Below are positions 40,784-50,668 of a stretch of DNA of 64,000 nt, in pieces. Origin of the DNA: Limoniibacter endophyticus (GTDB taxonomy: Bacteria; Pseudomonadota; Alphaproteobacteria; Rhizobiales; Rhizobiaceae); contig NZ_BMZO01000007.1 of the NCBI RefSeq assembly GCF_014652835.1, forward strand, positions 124,001 through 188,000. Reading direction: 5' to 3'. The notes below the pieces were generated by a model. It worked only from the letters and a program-made list of their open reading frames with translations. It ran no database searches and was not told where the DNA came from. Each line of letters begins with the position of its first letter. Within the stretch, counting starts at the first letter, position 1. The position numbers and the translations under genes are program-made.

Positions 40784-42112
40784 ATGGCAGGCTTCTTCAA
40801 GAAAATATTTTCCTTCGGTCGTGAAGAAGGAAAAGCAGTTCAGGCGGAACAAGCCGCGGAAAAGGGGGCTTTTGCCCACGAGCACAGATTAGATGAGGAT
40901 CTGGCTGCCGAAGAGGGCGTACCGGTTGCTGAAGCCGCTTCATCCGGGGACACCGCCAAGGGGGTTCCAGACTTTCTAGTTGACGAAATTGAAGACAAGG
41001 CTGCCGAAGCGGACGAAATTCAGAATGACGCGGTGAAACCCGCTACAGAACACCCGGACGAGGCGATGCTGGCACCGACGGCGGTTTCCACTACGAGAGT
41101 CGAACAAACGGCTGCGCCCTCCCGCTCCGGAAAGCTGCGCATTGGTGCGGAAGTCGAGGAAGCGAGCGAAGAAACGACTGTCGAGGAGACTCCCCAGCAA
41201 TCCTGGCTGCAAAAACTGCGATCCGGACTTTCGCGTTCGTCGCGCGAGCTGGGGAACAATCTTTCTGGCATCGTTTCGAAACGCAAGCTGGACGACGATA
41301 CTTTGCAAGACCTGGAAGACGTGCTTCTCCAGGCCGATCTCGGAATGGAGACAACCACGCGCATTACCGATGCGCTCTCGGCCAGCCGCTATGGTCGGGA
41401 GCTGACGGAAAAAGACATTCGCTCCGTCATGGCACGAGAGGTGGGGCGTGTCCTTGAACCTGTCGCAAAGCCGCTGGAACTGGATCTGTCACACAAGCCG
41501 CACGTAGTCCTCGTCGTCGGTGTGAACGGCACAGGAAAGACCACGACTATCGGTAAACTTGCAGCCAAACTGACGCGTGGTGGCTTGAAGGTGACACTTG
41601 CGGCGGGCGATACTTTCCGGGCGGCCGCCATCGAGCAGCTGCATATTTGGGGTGAGCGTACCGGAAGCGAAGTCATTTCGACCAAGCTCGGAGCTGATGC
41701 CGCATCCCTCGCTTATGACGCTTATGCGCGAGCCAAGGAAAACGGCAGTGACGTCGTGATCATAGATACCGCCGGTCGCTTGCAGAACAAGGCGGAACTC
41801 ATGGCCGAACTTGAAAAAATTGTGCGTGTGCTGCGCAAGCACGACAATGCCCTGCCGCATACAGTTCTTCAAACTCTCGATGCCACGACCGGACAAAATG
41901 CCATGAATCAGGTCGAGATATTCCGCAATGTGGCGGGCGTCAACGGACTCGTCATGACGAAGCTCGATGGCAGCGCGCGCGGCGGCATTCTGGTTGCCAT
42001 TGCGGCACGTCACCAACTGCCGGTCTACTTCATCGGCGTAGGCGAAGACATCGATGATCTTGAACCCTTCGAGGCGGATGACTTCGCCAACGCAATCGCC
42101 GGAGTGAAGTGA
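40784..42112 (+). CDS. ftsY: signal recognition particle receptor FtsY
   Basis: Protein of 442 residues. Residues 1-130 are an acidic, low-complexity A region, which varies in length among bacteria. Then come the N domain (LRSGLSRSSRELGNNLSGIV... DLEDVLLQADLG) and the GTPase G domain with GVNGTGKTTTIGKLA, DTFRAAA, DTAGRLQNKAELM and TKLDGSARGG. It docks SRP-ribosome complexes at the inner membrane. The stop codon directly abuts the yciB start. Confidence 0.97.
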   Translation: MAGFFKKIFSFGREEGKAVQAEQAAEKGAFAHEHRLDEDLAAEEGVPVAEAASSGDTAKGVPDFLVDEIEDKAAEADEIQNDAVKPATEHPDEAMLAPTAVSTTRVEQTAAPSRSGKLRIGAEVEEASEETTVEETPQQSWLQKLRSGLSRSSRELGNNLSGIVSKRKLDDDTLQDLEDVLLQADLGMETTTRITDALSASRYGRELTEKDIRSVMAREVGRVLEPVAKPLELDLSHKPHVVLVVGVNGTGKTTTIGKLAAKLTRGGLKVTLAAGDTFRAAAIEQLHIWGERTGSEVISTKLGADAASLAYDAYARAKENGSDVVIIDTAGRLQNKAELMAELEKIVRVLRKHDNALPHTVLQTLDATTGQNAMNQVEIFRNVAGVNGLVMTKLDGSARGGILVAIAARHQLPVYFIGVGEDIDDLEPFEADDFANAIAGVK

Positions 42113-42745
42113 ATGCAGAACGAACCGACTGCCAAGCAGCAAGCTGACGTCAACCCCATGCTGAAAATGGCATTCGAGCTTGGCCCGTTGCTCGTCTTCT
42201 TCTTCGCCAACGCGCGGGGGGAATGGCTGGCAGAGCGATTTTCTGTCTTGCAGAATATGGGCGGGGCGATCTTTGTCGCGACCGGTCTATTCATGATTGC
42301 CACGGCGGTTTCGTTGGTTTTGTCGTGGGTATTGATGCACCGTATTCCCGTGATGCCACTTATTTCGGGTATCGTAGTTTTCGTGTTTGGTGCGATGACC
42401 CTTTATCTGCAGGATGATCATTTCATCAAGGTCAAACCCACCATCGTGAACTCGCTGTTCGGCGCCATTTTACTTGGAGGACTCTTGTTCGGAAAGTCCC
42501 TGTTATCCATCGTCTTTCATGACGCCTTCAAGCTCAACGAGCAAGGTTGGCGCGTTCTTACGCTACGTTGGGGACTTTTCTTCCTATTTCTGGCGGTCCT
42601 TAATGAAATCGTCTGGCGTAATTACGACACGGACACCTGGGTCGCCTTCAAGGTTTGGGGCATCATGCCGATCACCATTGTCTTTTCCATGGCGCAACTG
42701 CCGCTTCTAACACGCTTTGCCCTACCGGAGCAGAAGCAGCAGTAG
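42113..42745 (+). CDS. yciB: inner-membrane-spanning protein YciB (septation protein A family)
   Basis: Protein of 210 residues with about five membrane helices. Family motifs: [17 protein letters not shown] near the start, [25 protein letters not shown] in the middle and [25 protein letters not shown] near the end. YciB/IspZ proteins affect cell-envelope integrity and septation; the biochemical role is not settled. It starts with no gap after ftsY and ends 3 bases before the convergent ccmG stop. Confidence 0.95.
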   Translation: MQNEPTAKQQADVNPMLKMAFELGPLLVFFFANARGEWLAERFSVLQNMGGAIFVATGLFMIATAVSLVLSWVLMHRIPVMPLISGIVVFVFGAMTLYLQDDHFIKVKPTIVNSLFGAILLGGLLFGKSLLSIVFHDAFKLNEQGWRVLTLRWGLFFLFLAVLNEIVWRNYDTDTWVAFKVWGIMPITIVFSMAQLPLLTRFALPEQKQQ

Positions 42746-42748
42746 GTT

Positions 42749-43300
42749 TTACGAGCTAACGAGCAGCTTCTCGATCTGCGGCATGAGATCATTTTTCAGG
42801 CTTTCCCGCGTTATCGGGCCCACGTGCCGGTAGACGACGGTTCCCTGTCCATCGACAAGAAACGTCTCAGGAACGCCATAAACGCCCCACTCGATCGAGG
42901 AACGGCCGTTCGCATCCACACCTATCGCGGAATAGGGGTTGCCAAGCGAAGAAAGGAATTGCCACGCATTCGCCGGCACGTCCTTATAATTTATTCCGAC
43001 AAGAGAAAATCTCGGATCTTTGGCCAACTCAATGAGCAAAGGATGTTCGTCCCGGCATGGCGCGCACCACGACGCCCAGACATTAACCAGTGTAACCTTA
43101 TCCTGGAACAGAGGCGCTGAAAAACTGGGAACGGCGCTCCCTTCGAGAGCCGGCAACTCAAGACGCGGGGCTTCGCTACCCACCAGTGCCGATGGAATGA
43201 CGGCCGCATCGCGCCCGGAGGTGAGCTGCAACAGAAATACGCTGCACAGGCCAAAGAAGAGGGTCAACGGCAGGAAAATCAGGAGATTGCGTTTTCTCAT
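42749..43300 (-). CDS. ccmG: cytochrome c biogenesis thiol:disulfide interchange protein
   Basis: Protein of 183 residues: one N-terminal membrane anchor (residues 6-25) and a periplasmic thioredoxin fold with Cys79 and Cys82 in WASWCAPCRDEHP. GVYGVPETFLVDGQG carries the cis-Pro region and the GVxGxPETF pattern of CcmG/DsbE. It reduces apocytochrome c cysteines so that heme can be attached. It is the last gene of ccmABCDG here; ccmD ends 4 bases before its start. Confidence 0.96.
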   Translation of the reverse strand: MRKRNLLIFLPLTLFFGLCSVFLLQLTSGRDAAVIPSALVGSEAPRLELPALEGSAVPSFSAPLFQDKVTLVNVWASWCAPCRDEHPLLIELAKDPRFSLVGINYKDVPANAWQFLSSLGNPYSAIGVDANGRSSIEWGVYGVPETFLVDGQGTVVYRHVGPITRESLKNDLMPQIEKLLVSS

Positions 43301-43304
43301 GCCG

Positions 43305-43457
43305 TCAACTCCTTGGCCGAAGCTGACGGTATGCCTCAAGTTGCGCCAACCGCTTCTTCTTTCGGGATCCGTCAAGGATAAGGGCGAGGACCAAGCCACC
43401 GAGCCCTATGAGGGCAACGCCGTACGCGCTGGCGACATAAAGTGCGTGTGTACTCAT
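43305..43457 (-). CDS. ccmD: heme exporter protein CcmD
   Basis: Protein of 50 residues. It starts at ATG 43457, whose ATGA overlaps the ccmC stop, and ends 4 bases before ccmG. The sequence begins MSTHALYVASAYGVALIGLGG, has one membrane helix (about residues 6-28) and then a basic stretch RKKKRLAQLEAYRQ, the classic CcmD layout. CcmD binds the CcmC-CcmE complex and helps release holo-CcmE. Position between ccmC and ccmG is standard. Confidence 0.93.
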   Translation of the reverse strand: MSTHALYVASAYGVALIGLGGLVLALILDGSRKKKRLAQLEAYRQLRPRS

Positions 43458-44221
43458 CGACGCCCTCCCTCGCTACCCTGAGCCCTAAGCTTTTGCAGCG
43501 TCATGATGCGGCGGCGCATGATCTCGTTTCGCATCGCGTACAGATGAAGACTGACGAAGACGAGCGTGAAGCCCAGCGCGCAAACCAATAGCGGCATCAA
43601 CATGCTGGGATCAATGGTTGGTCCGTCGAGCCGCAGCACTGCCGCAGGCTGATGCAACGTATTCCACCAATCGACCGAAAATTTGATAATCGGAATATTA
43701 ATGAAACCGACAAGCGCAACGATTGCGCAGGCCCGCCCAGCGCGCGATGGATCATCGATAGCGCGCGCAAGCGACACAATGCCGAGATACATAAGGAACA
43801 AAATGAAGACCGAGGTCAGACGAGCATCCCAGACCCACCAGGTGCCCCACATAGGTTTGCCCCATATCGATCCAGTCACGAGCGTCAAGGCTGTGAATAC
43901 AGCGCCTATAGGAGCAGCGGACCGTAGCGCAACTTCGGCTAGCGGGTGTTTCCAAACCAGAATGCCTAACGCTGAAAGCGCCATCAGCGTATAACACATC
44001 ATCGAAATCCACGCGAAAGGCACGTGAATATACATTATCTGGACCGTGATCCCCTGCTGATAATCTGCGGGTGCCGTGAACCCAAGGAGGAGTCCGGCGG
44101 CAAGCGTGAAGATCGCCAGACTGACAAGCCACGGCAAAAAACGCTTCGAAAGCGCCATGAAACGTCCCGGATTGGCTAAGGACTGAACGAAGGTCTGGGT
44201 GGTGGAAACAGGGGCTGTCAT
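43454..44221 (-). CDS. ccmC: heme exporter protein CcmC
   Basis: Protein of 255 residues with six membrane helices. The tryptophan-rich motif GTWWVWDARLT (about residues 125-136) binds heme, and the flanking periplasmic His residues (IHVPFAW and NTLHQPAA) are the heme ligands. CcmC loads heme onto CcmE. The gene stands 60 bases after ccmB. Confidence 0.97.
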   Translation of the reverse strand: MTAPVSTTQTFVQSLANPGRFMALSKRFLPWLVSLAIFTLAAGLLLGFTAPADYQQGITVQIMYIHVPFAWISMMCYTLMALSALGILVWKHPLAEVALRSAAPIGAVFTALTLVTGSIWGKPMWGTWWVWDARLTSVFILFLMYLGIVSLARAIDDPSRAGRACAIVALVGFINIPIIKFSVDWWNTLHQPAAVLRLDGPTIDPSMLMPLLVCALGFTLVFVSLHLYAMRNEIMRRRIMTLQKLRAQGSEGGRR

Positions 44222-44281
44222 GATGGCAAACTCTATACAACCTCTCGCGCGATCCGCAAATTCAACATGCGCATTCTACGA

Positions 44282-44947
44282 TCAATCTTCGACAAGAGAC
44301 AGAGACAGGGCCGTTGCGACCGGGCCGAGGACCGCGGCGAAGAGATTAACGGCTATCAGCAGGAGCAAGGGCTGGGCAAAATTGGCACCGCCTTCTTGTG
44401 CTGCGTAACTTGCGGATACGCCAAAAATCAGCGCGGGAATCAAAACAGGTAAGATCAGAACGGAAACGAGCAGGCCTGCGCGCGGCAAGGCCACTGCCAC
44501 CCCTGCTCCCACTGCACCGATGAAAGCGATGGCCGGCGTTCCCATGATCAGCGTCAGCGCCGTAAAAAGCGCGGTCTTGGCTTCCATGTTCATCAGGAGC
44601 CCCAGCGCCGGGGCCACAAATGCCAGTGGCAGGAGATGAGACAGCCAATGCGCAAGGGATTTGACGAAGACTGTCATCGTCAAATCCAGAAAACCCGTAT
44701 TGAGACGCAAAAGATCGAGCGAGCCATCCTGGCGATCCTCCTGAAAAAGCCGCTCCAGACCAAGCAGACCAGCGAGTAAAGCACCTATCCAGAGAATGGC
44801 CGGTCCAAGACGAGCCAGAAGCGTCATATCCGGTCCGACTGCAAATGGCAGCACCGACACGACGGAAAGGAAGAAGAGCAACGCCACCATCGTCGCTCCG
44901 CCACCACTGAAAGCGTTCAGTAGTTCACGGCGCAGAAGTGCTTTCAT
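44282..44947 (-). CDS. ccmB: heme exporter protein CcmB
   Basis: Protein of 221 residues with six membrane helices and the family pattern: LLRRELLNAFSGGG at the start, FQEDRQDGSLDLL in the first cytoplasmic loop, and the conserved LPVLIPALIFG. It is the membrane partner of CcmA in the ABC unit that helps release heme from CcmC-CcmE. The start overlaps the ccmA stop (ATGA). Confidence 0.95.
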   Translation of the reverse strand: MKALLRRELLNAFSGGGATMVALLFFLSVVSVLPFAVGPDMTLLARLGPAILWIGALLAGLLGLERLFQEDRQDGSLDLLRLNTGFLDLTMTVFVKSLAHWLSHLLPLAFVAPALGLLMNMEAKTALFTALTLIMGTPAIAFIGAVGAGVAVALPRAGLLVSVLILPVLIPALIFGVSASYAAQEGGANFAQPLLLLIAVNLFAAVLGPVATALSLSLVED

Positions 44948-45558
44948 ACCGGCTCTCCCAGCCGCAGGATCATCCCCTCGTCCAGACCGAGCGGCAGATG
45001 TGTCGCCGCGATGACGATACCTCCCTTTCGCGTATGCAAGCGCATTTCATGTGCAAGCGTTTCCGTCGAGCGCGCATCCAGACCAGCGGTCGGTTCATCC
45101 AGCAACCAGACAGGGCGGTCGTTCAAAAGCAGACGCGCGATTGCAACCCGCCTCTTCTGCCCAGTAGACAGGACACCGAAGGGCAGTGCTTCCTTCCCCA
45201 ACAGACCGACTTTGTCCAAAGCTGCATCGATAGACGTAAGTTGCGACTTCTTTTCAGCCCGATCGAACACTTCCCAAAAAGCGAGATTCTGTTGCACACT
45301 AAGATTAGGCTTCATCGCATTTTGGTGGCTTAGATAATGCATGCTGTCTCGAAGATTGCGCATATCGTCCGCAACGAATCGCACTGCTCCTGTGTGCGGG
45401 CGCAAAAGTCCGGCTATAATACGCAGTAAGGTCGATTTCCCTGTCCCGTTCTCCCCGATTACCAGAAGCGACTGCCCCCCTTCCAGCTCGAAGCTCAGGT
45501 TTTCGAACAGCTGAAGCGTATCCCGTACTGCACTCAGGCCCTCTCCGATCAGTTGCAT
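44944..45558 (-). CDS. ccmA: cytochrome c biogenesis ATPase CcmA
   Basis: Protein of 204 residues, a compact ABC ATPase: Walker A GENGTGKSTLLRIIAG, signature LSTGQKRRVAIARLL (STGQ in place of SGGQ, as in CcmA), Walker B VWLLDEPTAGLD and switch His in AATHLPLG. It is the first gene of the ccm cluster and is divergent from acnA. The ccmE, ccmF and ccmH genes are not in this window. Confidence 0.95.
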   Translation of the reverse strand: MQLIGEGLSAVRDTLQLFENLSFELEGGQSLLVIGENGTGKSTLLRIIAGLLRPHTGAVRFVADDMRNLRDSMHYLSHQNAMKPNLSVQQNLAFWEVFDRAEKKSQLTSIDAALDKVGLLGKEALPFGVLSTGQKRRVAIARLLLNDRPVWLLDEPTAGLDARSTETLAHEMRLHTRKGGIVIAATHLPLGLDEGMILRLGEPV

Positions 45559-45818
45559 GTCATCGCCTGCCTCAACCTCCGAATTTTTAAAAATCTTCGT
45601 CGCGTACTCTGGAACTCTTCTACAAAAATCACTATACCGCAGACAACCATGCCAGCGGTCGGCATGCCAATTTTGTTTTGCGCCGAACCTGCGCGCGCGC
45701 CGCCTTGAACGGCCGGGACGCTAGGGGACGGACAGCGGAAATGACCGTACCCGCACCTATGCATACTAGCAGCACAGGCGTCTGGCCCCTGTTATCGGTA
45801 TTTAGGATGGGATCGCAC

Positions 45819-48509
45819 GTGGCACAGTCACTCGATAGTTTCAGCTGCCGTCGCACGCTCCAGGTGGGCGACAAGGAATATGTTTATTACAATCTGGTCG
45901 AGGCCGAAAAAAACGGTCTGACGGGCGTCTCGAAGCTTCCCTTCTCTATGAAGGTCTTGTTGGAAAACCTCCTGCGTAATGAAGATGGTCGCTCTGTTAC
46001 AAAGGACTCCATTCAGTCGGTTGCGGAATGGCTCAACGACAAGGGTACTGCTGGCGTCGAAATCGCCTACCGCCCAGCCCGCGTGCTGATGCAGGACTTT
46101 ACCGGCGTTCCCGCCGTCGTCGATTTGGCGGCCATGCGCGACGGCATCAAGTCTCTGGGCGGCGATCCTGAGAAGATCAATCCGTTGGTTCCCGTCGATC
46201 TGGTCATCGATCATTCGGTTATCGTCGATGAATTCGGCAATCCGAACGCTTTCAAGGCCAATGTCGATCTCGAGTACCAGCGCAATGGCGAACGCTATCG
46301 CTTCCTCAAGTGGGGCCAGCAGGCATTTCGTAATTTCCGCGTTGTTCCTCCCGGCACAGGCATCTGCCACCAGGTAAATCTCGAATATCTCGCTCAGGCT
46401 GTATGGACGAAGGAAGAAGACGGTGCGACCGTTGCTTATCCGGACACCTGCGTCGGCACCGATTCGCACACCACGATGGTCAACGGCCTTGGCGTCCTCG
46501 GCTGGGGCGTTGGCGGTATCGAAGCTGAAGCGGCAATGCTTGGCCAGCCGGTTTCCATGCTTCTTCCGGAAGTCATTGGTTTCCGCCTGACCGGCAGGAT
46601 CAGGGAAGGCGTCACTGCAACCGACCTCGTTCTCACGGTTACGCAAATGCTGCGCAAGAAGGGCGTCGTTGGCAAGTTCGTCGAATTTTTCGGCGAAGGT
46701 CTGGACAATATGACGTTGGCTGACCGCGCTACCATTGCAAACATGGGGCCGGAATACGGCGCAACATGCGGCTTCTTCCCTATCGACCAGGAAACGCTGA
46801 ACTACATGAACACCACCGGTCGTGCTGAAGACCGTATCGCGCTTGTTGAAGCCTATTCACGGGCCCAGGGAATGTGGCGCGAGGCCGGCTCGCAAGATCC
46901 GATATTCACGGACGTACTCGAACTCGACATGGGCGACGTAGTTCCTTCTATGGCTGGTCCCAAGCGCCCGGAAGGCCGCATCGCTCTTGAAAACATTGCG
47001 TCTGGTTTCGCTACTTCGCTCGAAACCGAGTACAAGAAGACAACGGGCCATGACACGCGCTACAGAGTCGAAGGCGAAGATTTCGATCTTGGCCATGGCG
47101 ACGTGGTCATAGCTGCCATCACTTCCTGCACCAACACTTCGAATCCGAGCGTGCTGATCGCAGCAGGCCTTCTGGCGCGCAATGCAGTTGCAAAGGGCTT
47201 GAAGACCAAGCCATGGGTCAAAACTTCTCTCGCTCCGGGCTCGCAGGTCGTTGCTGCCTACCTGGAATCAGCTGGTCTTCAGAAAGATCTCGATGCACTC
47301 GGCTTCAACCTTGTCGGTTTCGGCTGCACGACTTGCATCGGCAACTCGGGTCCGCTTCCGGCCCCGATCTCCAAGACGATTAACGAAAAGAGCTTGATCG
47401 CTGCAGCGGTCCTTTCGGGCAATCGCAATTTTGAAGGTCGAGTGTCGCCGGACGTACAGGCCAACTACCTGGCTTCACCGCCACTCGTCGTCGCCCATGC
47501 CCTTGCCGGCACGGTCACCAAAGATCTGACGAAGGAGCCAATCGGAGAAGACAAGGCTGGCAATCCAGTCTTCCTTCGTGATATCTGGCCATCCGCCCAG
47601 GAAATCCAGGAATTCATCGCGAAGAACGTTACCCGCAAGATCTTCTCCGAAAAATATGCGGATGTGTTCAAGGGCGATGAGAACTGGCAGGCAGTTCAGG
47701 TGCCAGCGGGTCAAACCTACACTTGGGATGACCAGTCGACTTATGTCCAGAACCCGCCATACTTCGTTGGCATGGGAAAGTTCTCAGGTACGATCCAGGA
47801 TATCAAGGGCGCGCGTATTCTTGGGCTCTTCGGCGACAAGATCACCACCGACCACATCTCACCGGCCGGTTCGATCAAGGCGCAGTCGCCTGCTGGCAAA
47901 TACCTGCTCGACAACGGCGTTGGCATTACAGACTTCAACCAATACGGCACGCGTCGCGGCAATCACGAAGTAATGATGCGCGGCACCTTCGCCAATATTC
48001 GCATCCGCAATCACATGCTCGGTGAAAACGGTAAGGAAGGCGGATACACGATCCACTATCCTTCCAAGGAAGAGATGTCGATTTACGACGCCGCCATGCA
48101 GTACAAGGCGGAGAACGTACCGCTGGTGGTTTTTGCCGGTATCGAGTACGGCAACGGCTCCTCGCGTGACTGGGCTGCAAAGGGCACTAATCTGCTCGGC
48201 GTCAAGGCGGTGATTGCACAATCGTTCGAGCGTATCCACCGTTCGAATCTCGTCGGCATGGGCATTATTCCGTTCGTCTTCGAAGATGGGGCTAGCTGGC
48301 AGAGCCTGGGCCTCAAGGGAGACGAGATGGTTTCTATCGAGAACCTGGAGAACATCCGCCCACGCCAGTCCACCGAGGCGGTTGTCACATTTGCGGACGG
48401 AAGCGTGACGCGTGTCCCGATCCTCTGCCGCATCGACACGCTGGACGAACTTGATTACATGAAGAACGGAGGCATTCTTCAAACCGTTCTTCGCGATCTA
48501 GCTGCCTGA
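45819..48509 (+). CDS. acnA: aconitate hydratase A
   Basis: Protein of 896 residues. Aconitase isomerises citrate to isocitrate with a [4Fe-4S] cluster bound by Cys in [12 protein letters not shown] and [43 protein letters not shown] is the family signature, and the C-terminal swivel domain holds [17 protein letters not shown] choose GTG 45819 ([10 protein letters not shown]) because it gives the normal length and has AGGATGG upstream; ATG 45807 adds four residues and the longer frame to 45678 is unlikely. It is alone between ccmA and a terminator. Confidence 0.96.
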   Translation: MAQSLDSFSCRRTLQVGDKEYVYYNLVEAEKNGLTGVSKLPFSMKVLLENLLRNEDGRSVTKDSIQSVAEWLNDKGTAGVEIAYRPARVLMQDFTGVPAVVDLAAMRDGIKSLGGDPEKINPLVPVDLVIDHSVIVDEFGNPNAFKANVDLEYQRNGERYRFLKWGQQAFRNFRVVPPGTGICHQVNLEYLAQAVWTKEEDGATVAYPDTCVGTDSHTTMVNGLGVLGWGVGGIEAEAAMLGQPVSMLLPEVIGFRLTGRIREGVTATDLVLTVTQMLRKKGVVGKFVEFFGEGLDNMTLADRATIANMGPEYGATCGFFPIDQETLNYMNTTGRAEDRIALVEAYSRAQGMWREAGSQDPIFTDVLELDMGDVVPSMAGPKRPEGRIALENIASGFATSLETEYKKTTGHDTRYRVEGEDFDLGHGDVVIAAITSCTNTSNPSVLIAAGLLARNAVAKGLKTKPWVKTSLAPGSQVVAAYLESAGLQKDLDALGFNLVGFGCTTCIGNSGPLPAPISKTINEKSLIAAAVLSGNRNFEGRVSPDVQANYLASPPLVVAHALAGTVTKDLTKEPIGEDKAGNPVFLRDIWPSAQEIQEFIAKNVTRKIFSEKYADVFKGDENWQAVQVPAGQTYTWDDQSTYVQNPPYFVGMGKFSGTIQDIKGARILGLFGDKITTDHISPAGSIKAQSPAGKYLLDNGVGITDFNQYGTRRGNHEVMMRGTFANIRIRNHMLGENGKEGGYTIHYPSKEEMSIYDAAMQYKAENVPLVVFAGIEYGNGSSRDWAAKGTNLLGVKAVIAQSFERIHRSNLVGMGIIPFVFEDGASWQSLGLKGDEMVSIENLENIRPRQSTEAVVTFADGSVTRVPILCRIDTLDELDYMKNGGILQTVLRDLAA

Positions 48510-48527
48510 TCGGAAGAAATTCCTGAT

Positions 48528-48556
48528 AAAGGGCCCGCTCCGCGCGGGCCTTTTTA
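48528..48556 (+). terminator. acnA terminator
   Basis: A GC-rich stem (AAAGGGCCCGC with GCGGGCCTTT) followed by TTTTTA, about 19 bases past the acnA stop. Classical intrinsic terminator. Confidence 0.88.
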
Positions 48557-48647
48557 TTGAGGCGTTCTCTCAAGCTAACGTGACTTCTCCGTCATCACAT
48601 CGACCGATAGATTATGCTGTCCACAAACAGCGTCGTTCCCAATTGAC

Positions 48648-49412
48648 ATGATGATCATACGCCACCATCTCGCCTCGCTGACGATAGCTTTCGCTGTCAC
48701 AATGATGGCTACGTCCGTTCAAGCTCATGACGGATCGATCCGGGGCGTCGTTGAATTCTTCACAAGCCAAGGGTGCAATGCGTGTCCTCCCGCCGATGCA
48801 GTCCTGTCCAGTCTCACGAAGGAAAATGACGTCATCGCGCTTGGCTATCACGTTGACTACTGGAACTATCGTGGCTGGAAGGACACTTTCAGCCAGCACG
48901 AGAACACGGTGCTACAGGCCGGTTACATGAAGGCCTTCGGCAAACGCGCTTTGTTCACGCCTCAGGCGGTTATCAACGGCCAAGTGGGGGTCAATGGATC
49001 AGATATTATGGCGATTCGTTCCCAACTGGTTGCAACTTCTCAGCAATCTTCCTTGGTGTCTGGCCTCCCTCTCAAGATCGAGGTCGGCAACAAAGGCTCC
49101 CGCATCGTTGTAAAACTAGTTTCGACGCAGACAGAGATTCCCGCGGATGCAAAGCTGTTCGCCATTCGTGTCGAGCCTGAGCGAAAAGTGCTTATCGAAA
49201 GCGGGGAAAACAAAGGACGAATGATCACCTATCACAACATCGTTCGCGAACGGCAACTGCAACATGCAAAACTCGTGCGCGGTGCAGCCATTTCCATCGA
49301 CCGCCGCAGTCTTCGGAATGGTGAACCCGGTCAATCGGAGTGGGTATTCGTTGTGCAGCGGGTTACCGCTGATGGCTTGCCAGGGCAGATTTTGGGAGCG
49401 GGCAGGCTTTAA
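48648..49412 (+). CDS. DUF1223 secreted thiol-type protein
   Basis: Protein of 254 residues with a signal peptide (cleavage near VQAHD, residue 26). Right after it, VVEFFTSQGCNACPPADAVL carries a C-x2-C motif on a thioredoxin-like fold, followed by LGYHVDYWNYRGWKD, the DUF1223 signature. This family is probably periplasmic and of unsettled redox role. The aconitase-DUF1223 neighbourhood is frequent in Hyphomicrobiales. Confidence 0.88.
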   Translation: MMIIRHHLASLTIAFAVTMMATSVQAHDGSIRGVVEFFTSQGCNACPPADAVLSSLTKENDVIALGYHVDYWNYRGWKDTFSQHENTVLQAGYMKAFGKRALFTPQAVINGQVGVNGSDIMAIRSQLVATSQQSSLVSGLPLKIEVGNKGSRIVVKLVSTQTEIPADAKLFAIRVEPERKVLIESGENKGRMITYHNIVRERQLQHAKLVRGAAISIDRRSLRNGEPGQSEWVFVVQRVTADGLPGQILGAGRL

Positions 49413-49665
49413 AAAGGTCCGGCCCGGCATAAGACACTCTAGGGGCGGGGCGTGAGCCAGATGAGCGTCGAAGACCGGACCGGGTTCAGGCAACGAGGCT
49501 TAAACTCCCCTAGGAATGTGTCCTGAAATCGCGCAAAAAATGGCCAAAAAAAGGCGCAAGGTCACCTTTCATATCCTTCGATATTAGAGCGTGATCATAT
49601 TCCATCCTTGTCCTCGTGCCAAGATTGCGGCACGGTTACGCCTGGTTCAATAAAGAGCACGCGCC

Positions 49666-50031
49666 GTGTCAGACAGCTCCTCAGATCCCTTCTCGGGTAG
49701 CGAAAATATTATCTACCTCCGTCAAAAGAATGGGGCGACCCAGGTCACGTTTAATCGCAAGGAACTCGACGCGATTTTGCGGCTTTACAGCCGCATGGTA
49801 GCAGCCAATGAATGGCGGGACTACGCAATAGATCACGGCCCGGAGAAGGCACTCTTTGCCGTTTTTCGCCGCTCCAACGACATGCCGCTTTATATGATCG
49901 TGAAACAGCCGGCCCTGGCCCGAAAGCAAGGGGCCTATAGCGTAACCACGCCTGCAGGCCTCACCCTCAAACGAGGTCACGATCTTGAAAAGGTACTTTT
50001 CGTACTGGAACGTAAACTTAAGCTCGTCTAA
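49666..50031 (+). CDS. DUF2794 family protein
   Basis: Protein of 121 residues. It fits DUF2794: IIYLRQKNGATQVTFNRKELDAILRLYSRMVAANEWRDYAIDHG, then AVFRRSNDMPLYMIVKQPALARKQGAYSV. Function unknown; members are small, cytoplasmic and alphaproteobacterial. It starts with GTG at 49666, preceded by AAAGAG. Its stop overlaps the convergent acetyltransferase stop by 4 bases. Confidence 0.82.
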   Translation: MSDSSSDPFSGSENIIYLRQKNGATQVTFNRKELDAILRLYSRMVAANEWRDYAIDHGPEKALFAVFRRSNDMPLYMIVKQPALARKQGAYSVTTPAGLTLKRGHDLEKVLFVLERKLKLV

Positions 50032-50621
50032 CTCGGCACAACTCGTTTCGCGAGATTCTCCCGATAGTATCGTTCCGGAACCGAATCCTCGTTCGGAGCG
50101 GCCCGATTGCCCTCGTTCAGTTCTAGCTGCATAAAGCCTGTATCCAGCCAGCGGCCATGCTTGTATCCGCTACCTTGAACGATGCCTATATTGCGAAAGC
50201 CCATACGCGTGTGCAGCCTGACCGAGGCGCTTTGCGGTGTAGCATCGCCGATAACGGCAAGAAGCTGCCTGTAACCCGCCGCAGTACAGGTATCAATCAA
50301 AGTCTTAAGCAACATTTTGCCAAGACCTTTGCCTTGAGCGGCGGGAGACAGATAAATGGAATCTTCGACCATGAAGCGATAGGCTTCGCGAGCTCGAAAA
50401 GGGCCGCCATAAGCGTAGCCAATGACGATCTCGTCGAGAGTGGCGACAAGATAGGGATAGCCGTTCGCTCTGAGCATCAGGAAACGCTGCGTCATATCGG
50501 CCAGTGTCGGCGGCTCAAGTTCGTATGTCGCGGTGCCGTTTTCCACGGCATGTGCATAAATATCAGTGATTCCAGGCAGATGCATTTCTTCAGCATCTGC
50601 GATCTTGATCGTCGTCATCAT
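50028..50621 (-). CDS. GNAT acetyltransferase, phosphinothricin/methionine-sulfoximine type
   Basis: Protein of 197 residues. The N-terminal ITDIYAHAVENGTATYELEPPTLADM is typical of the Pat/YncA (MnaT) subgroup, which acetylates phosphinothricin, methionine sulfoximine or L-amino acids. The acetyl-CoA loop is AAQGKGLGKMLLKTLID, followed by SASVRLHTRMGFRNIGIVQGSGYKHGRWLDTGFMQ. The true substrate is not known. Confidence 0.88.
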   Translation of the reverse strand: MMTTIKIADAEEMHLPGITDIYAHAVENGTATYELEPPTLADMTQRFLMLRANGYPYLVATLDEIVIGYAYGGPFRAREAYRFMVEDSIYLSPAAQGKGLGKMLLKTLIDTCTAAGYRQLLAVIGDATPQSASVRLHTRMGFRNIGIVQGSGYKHGRWLDTGFMQLELNEGNRAAPNEDSVPERYYRENLAKRVVPS

Positions 50622-50668
50622 ATGTCCATCAAAGATGGAAAGAGCCGGAGACGCCCCTTCCCCAGAGA

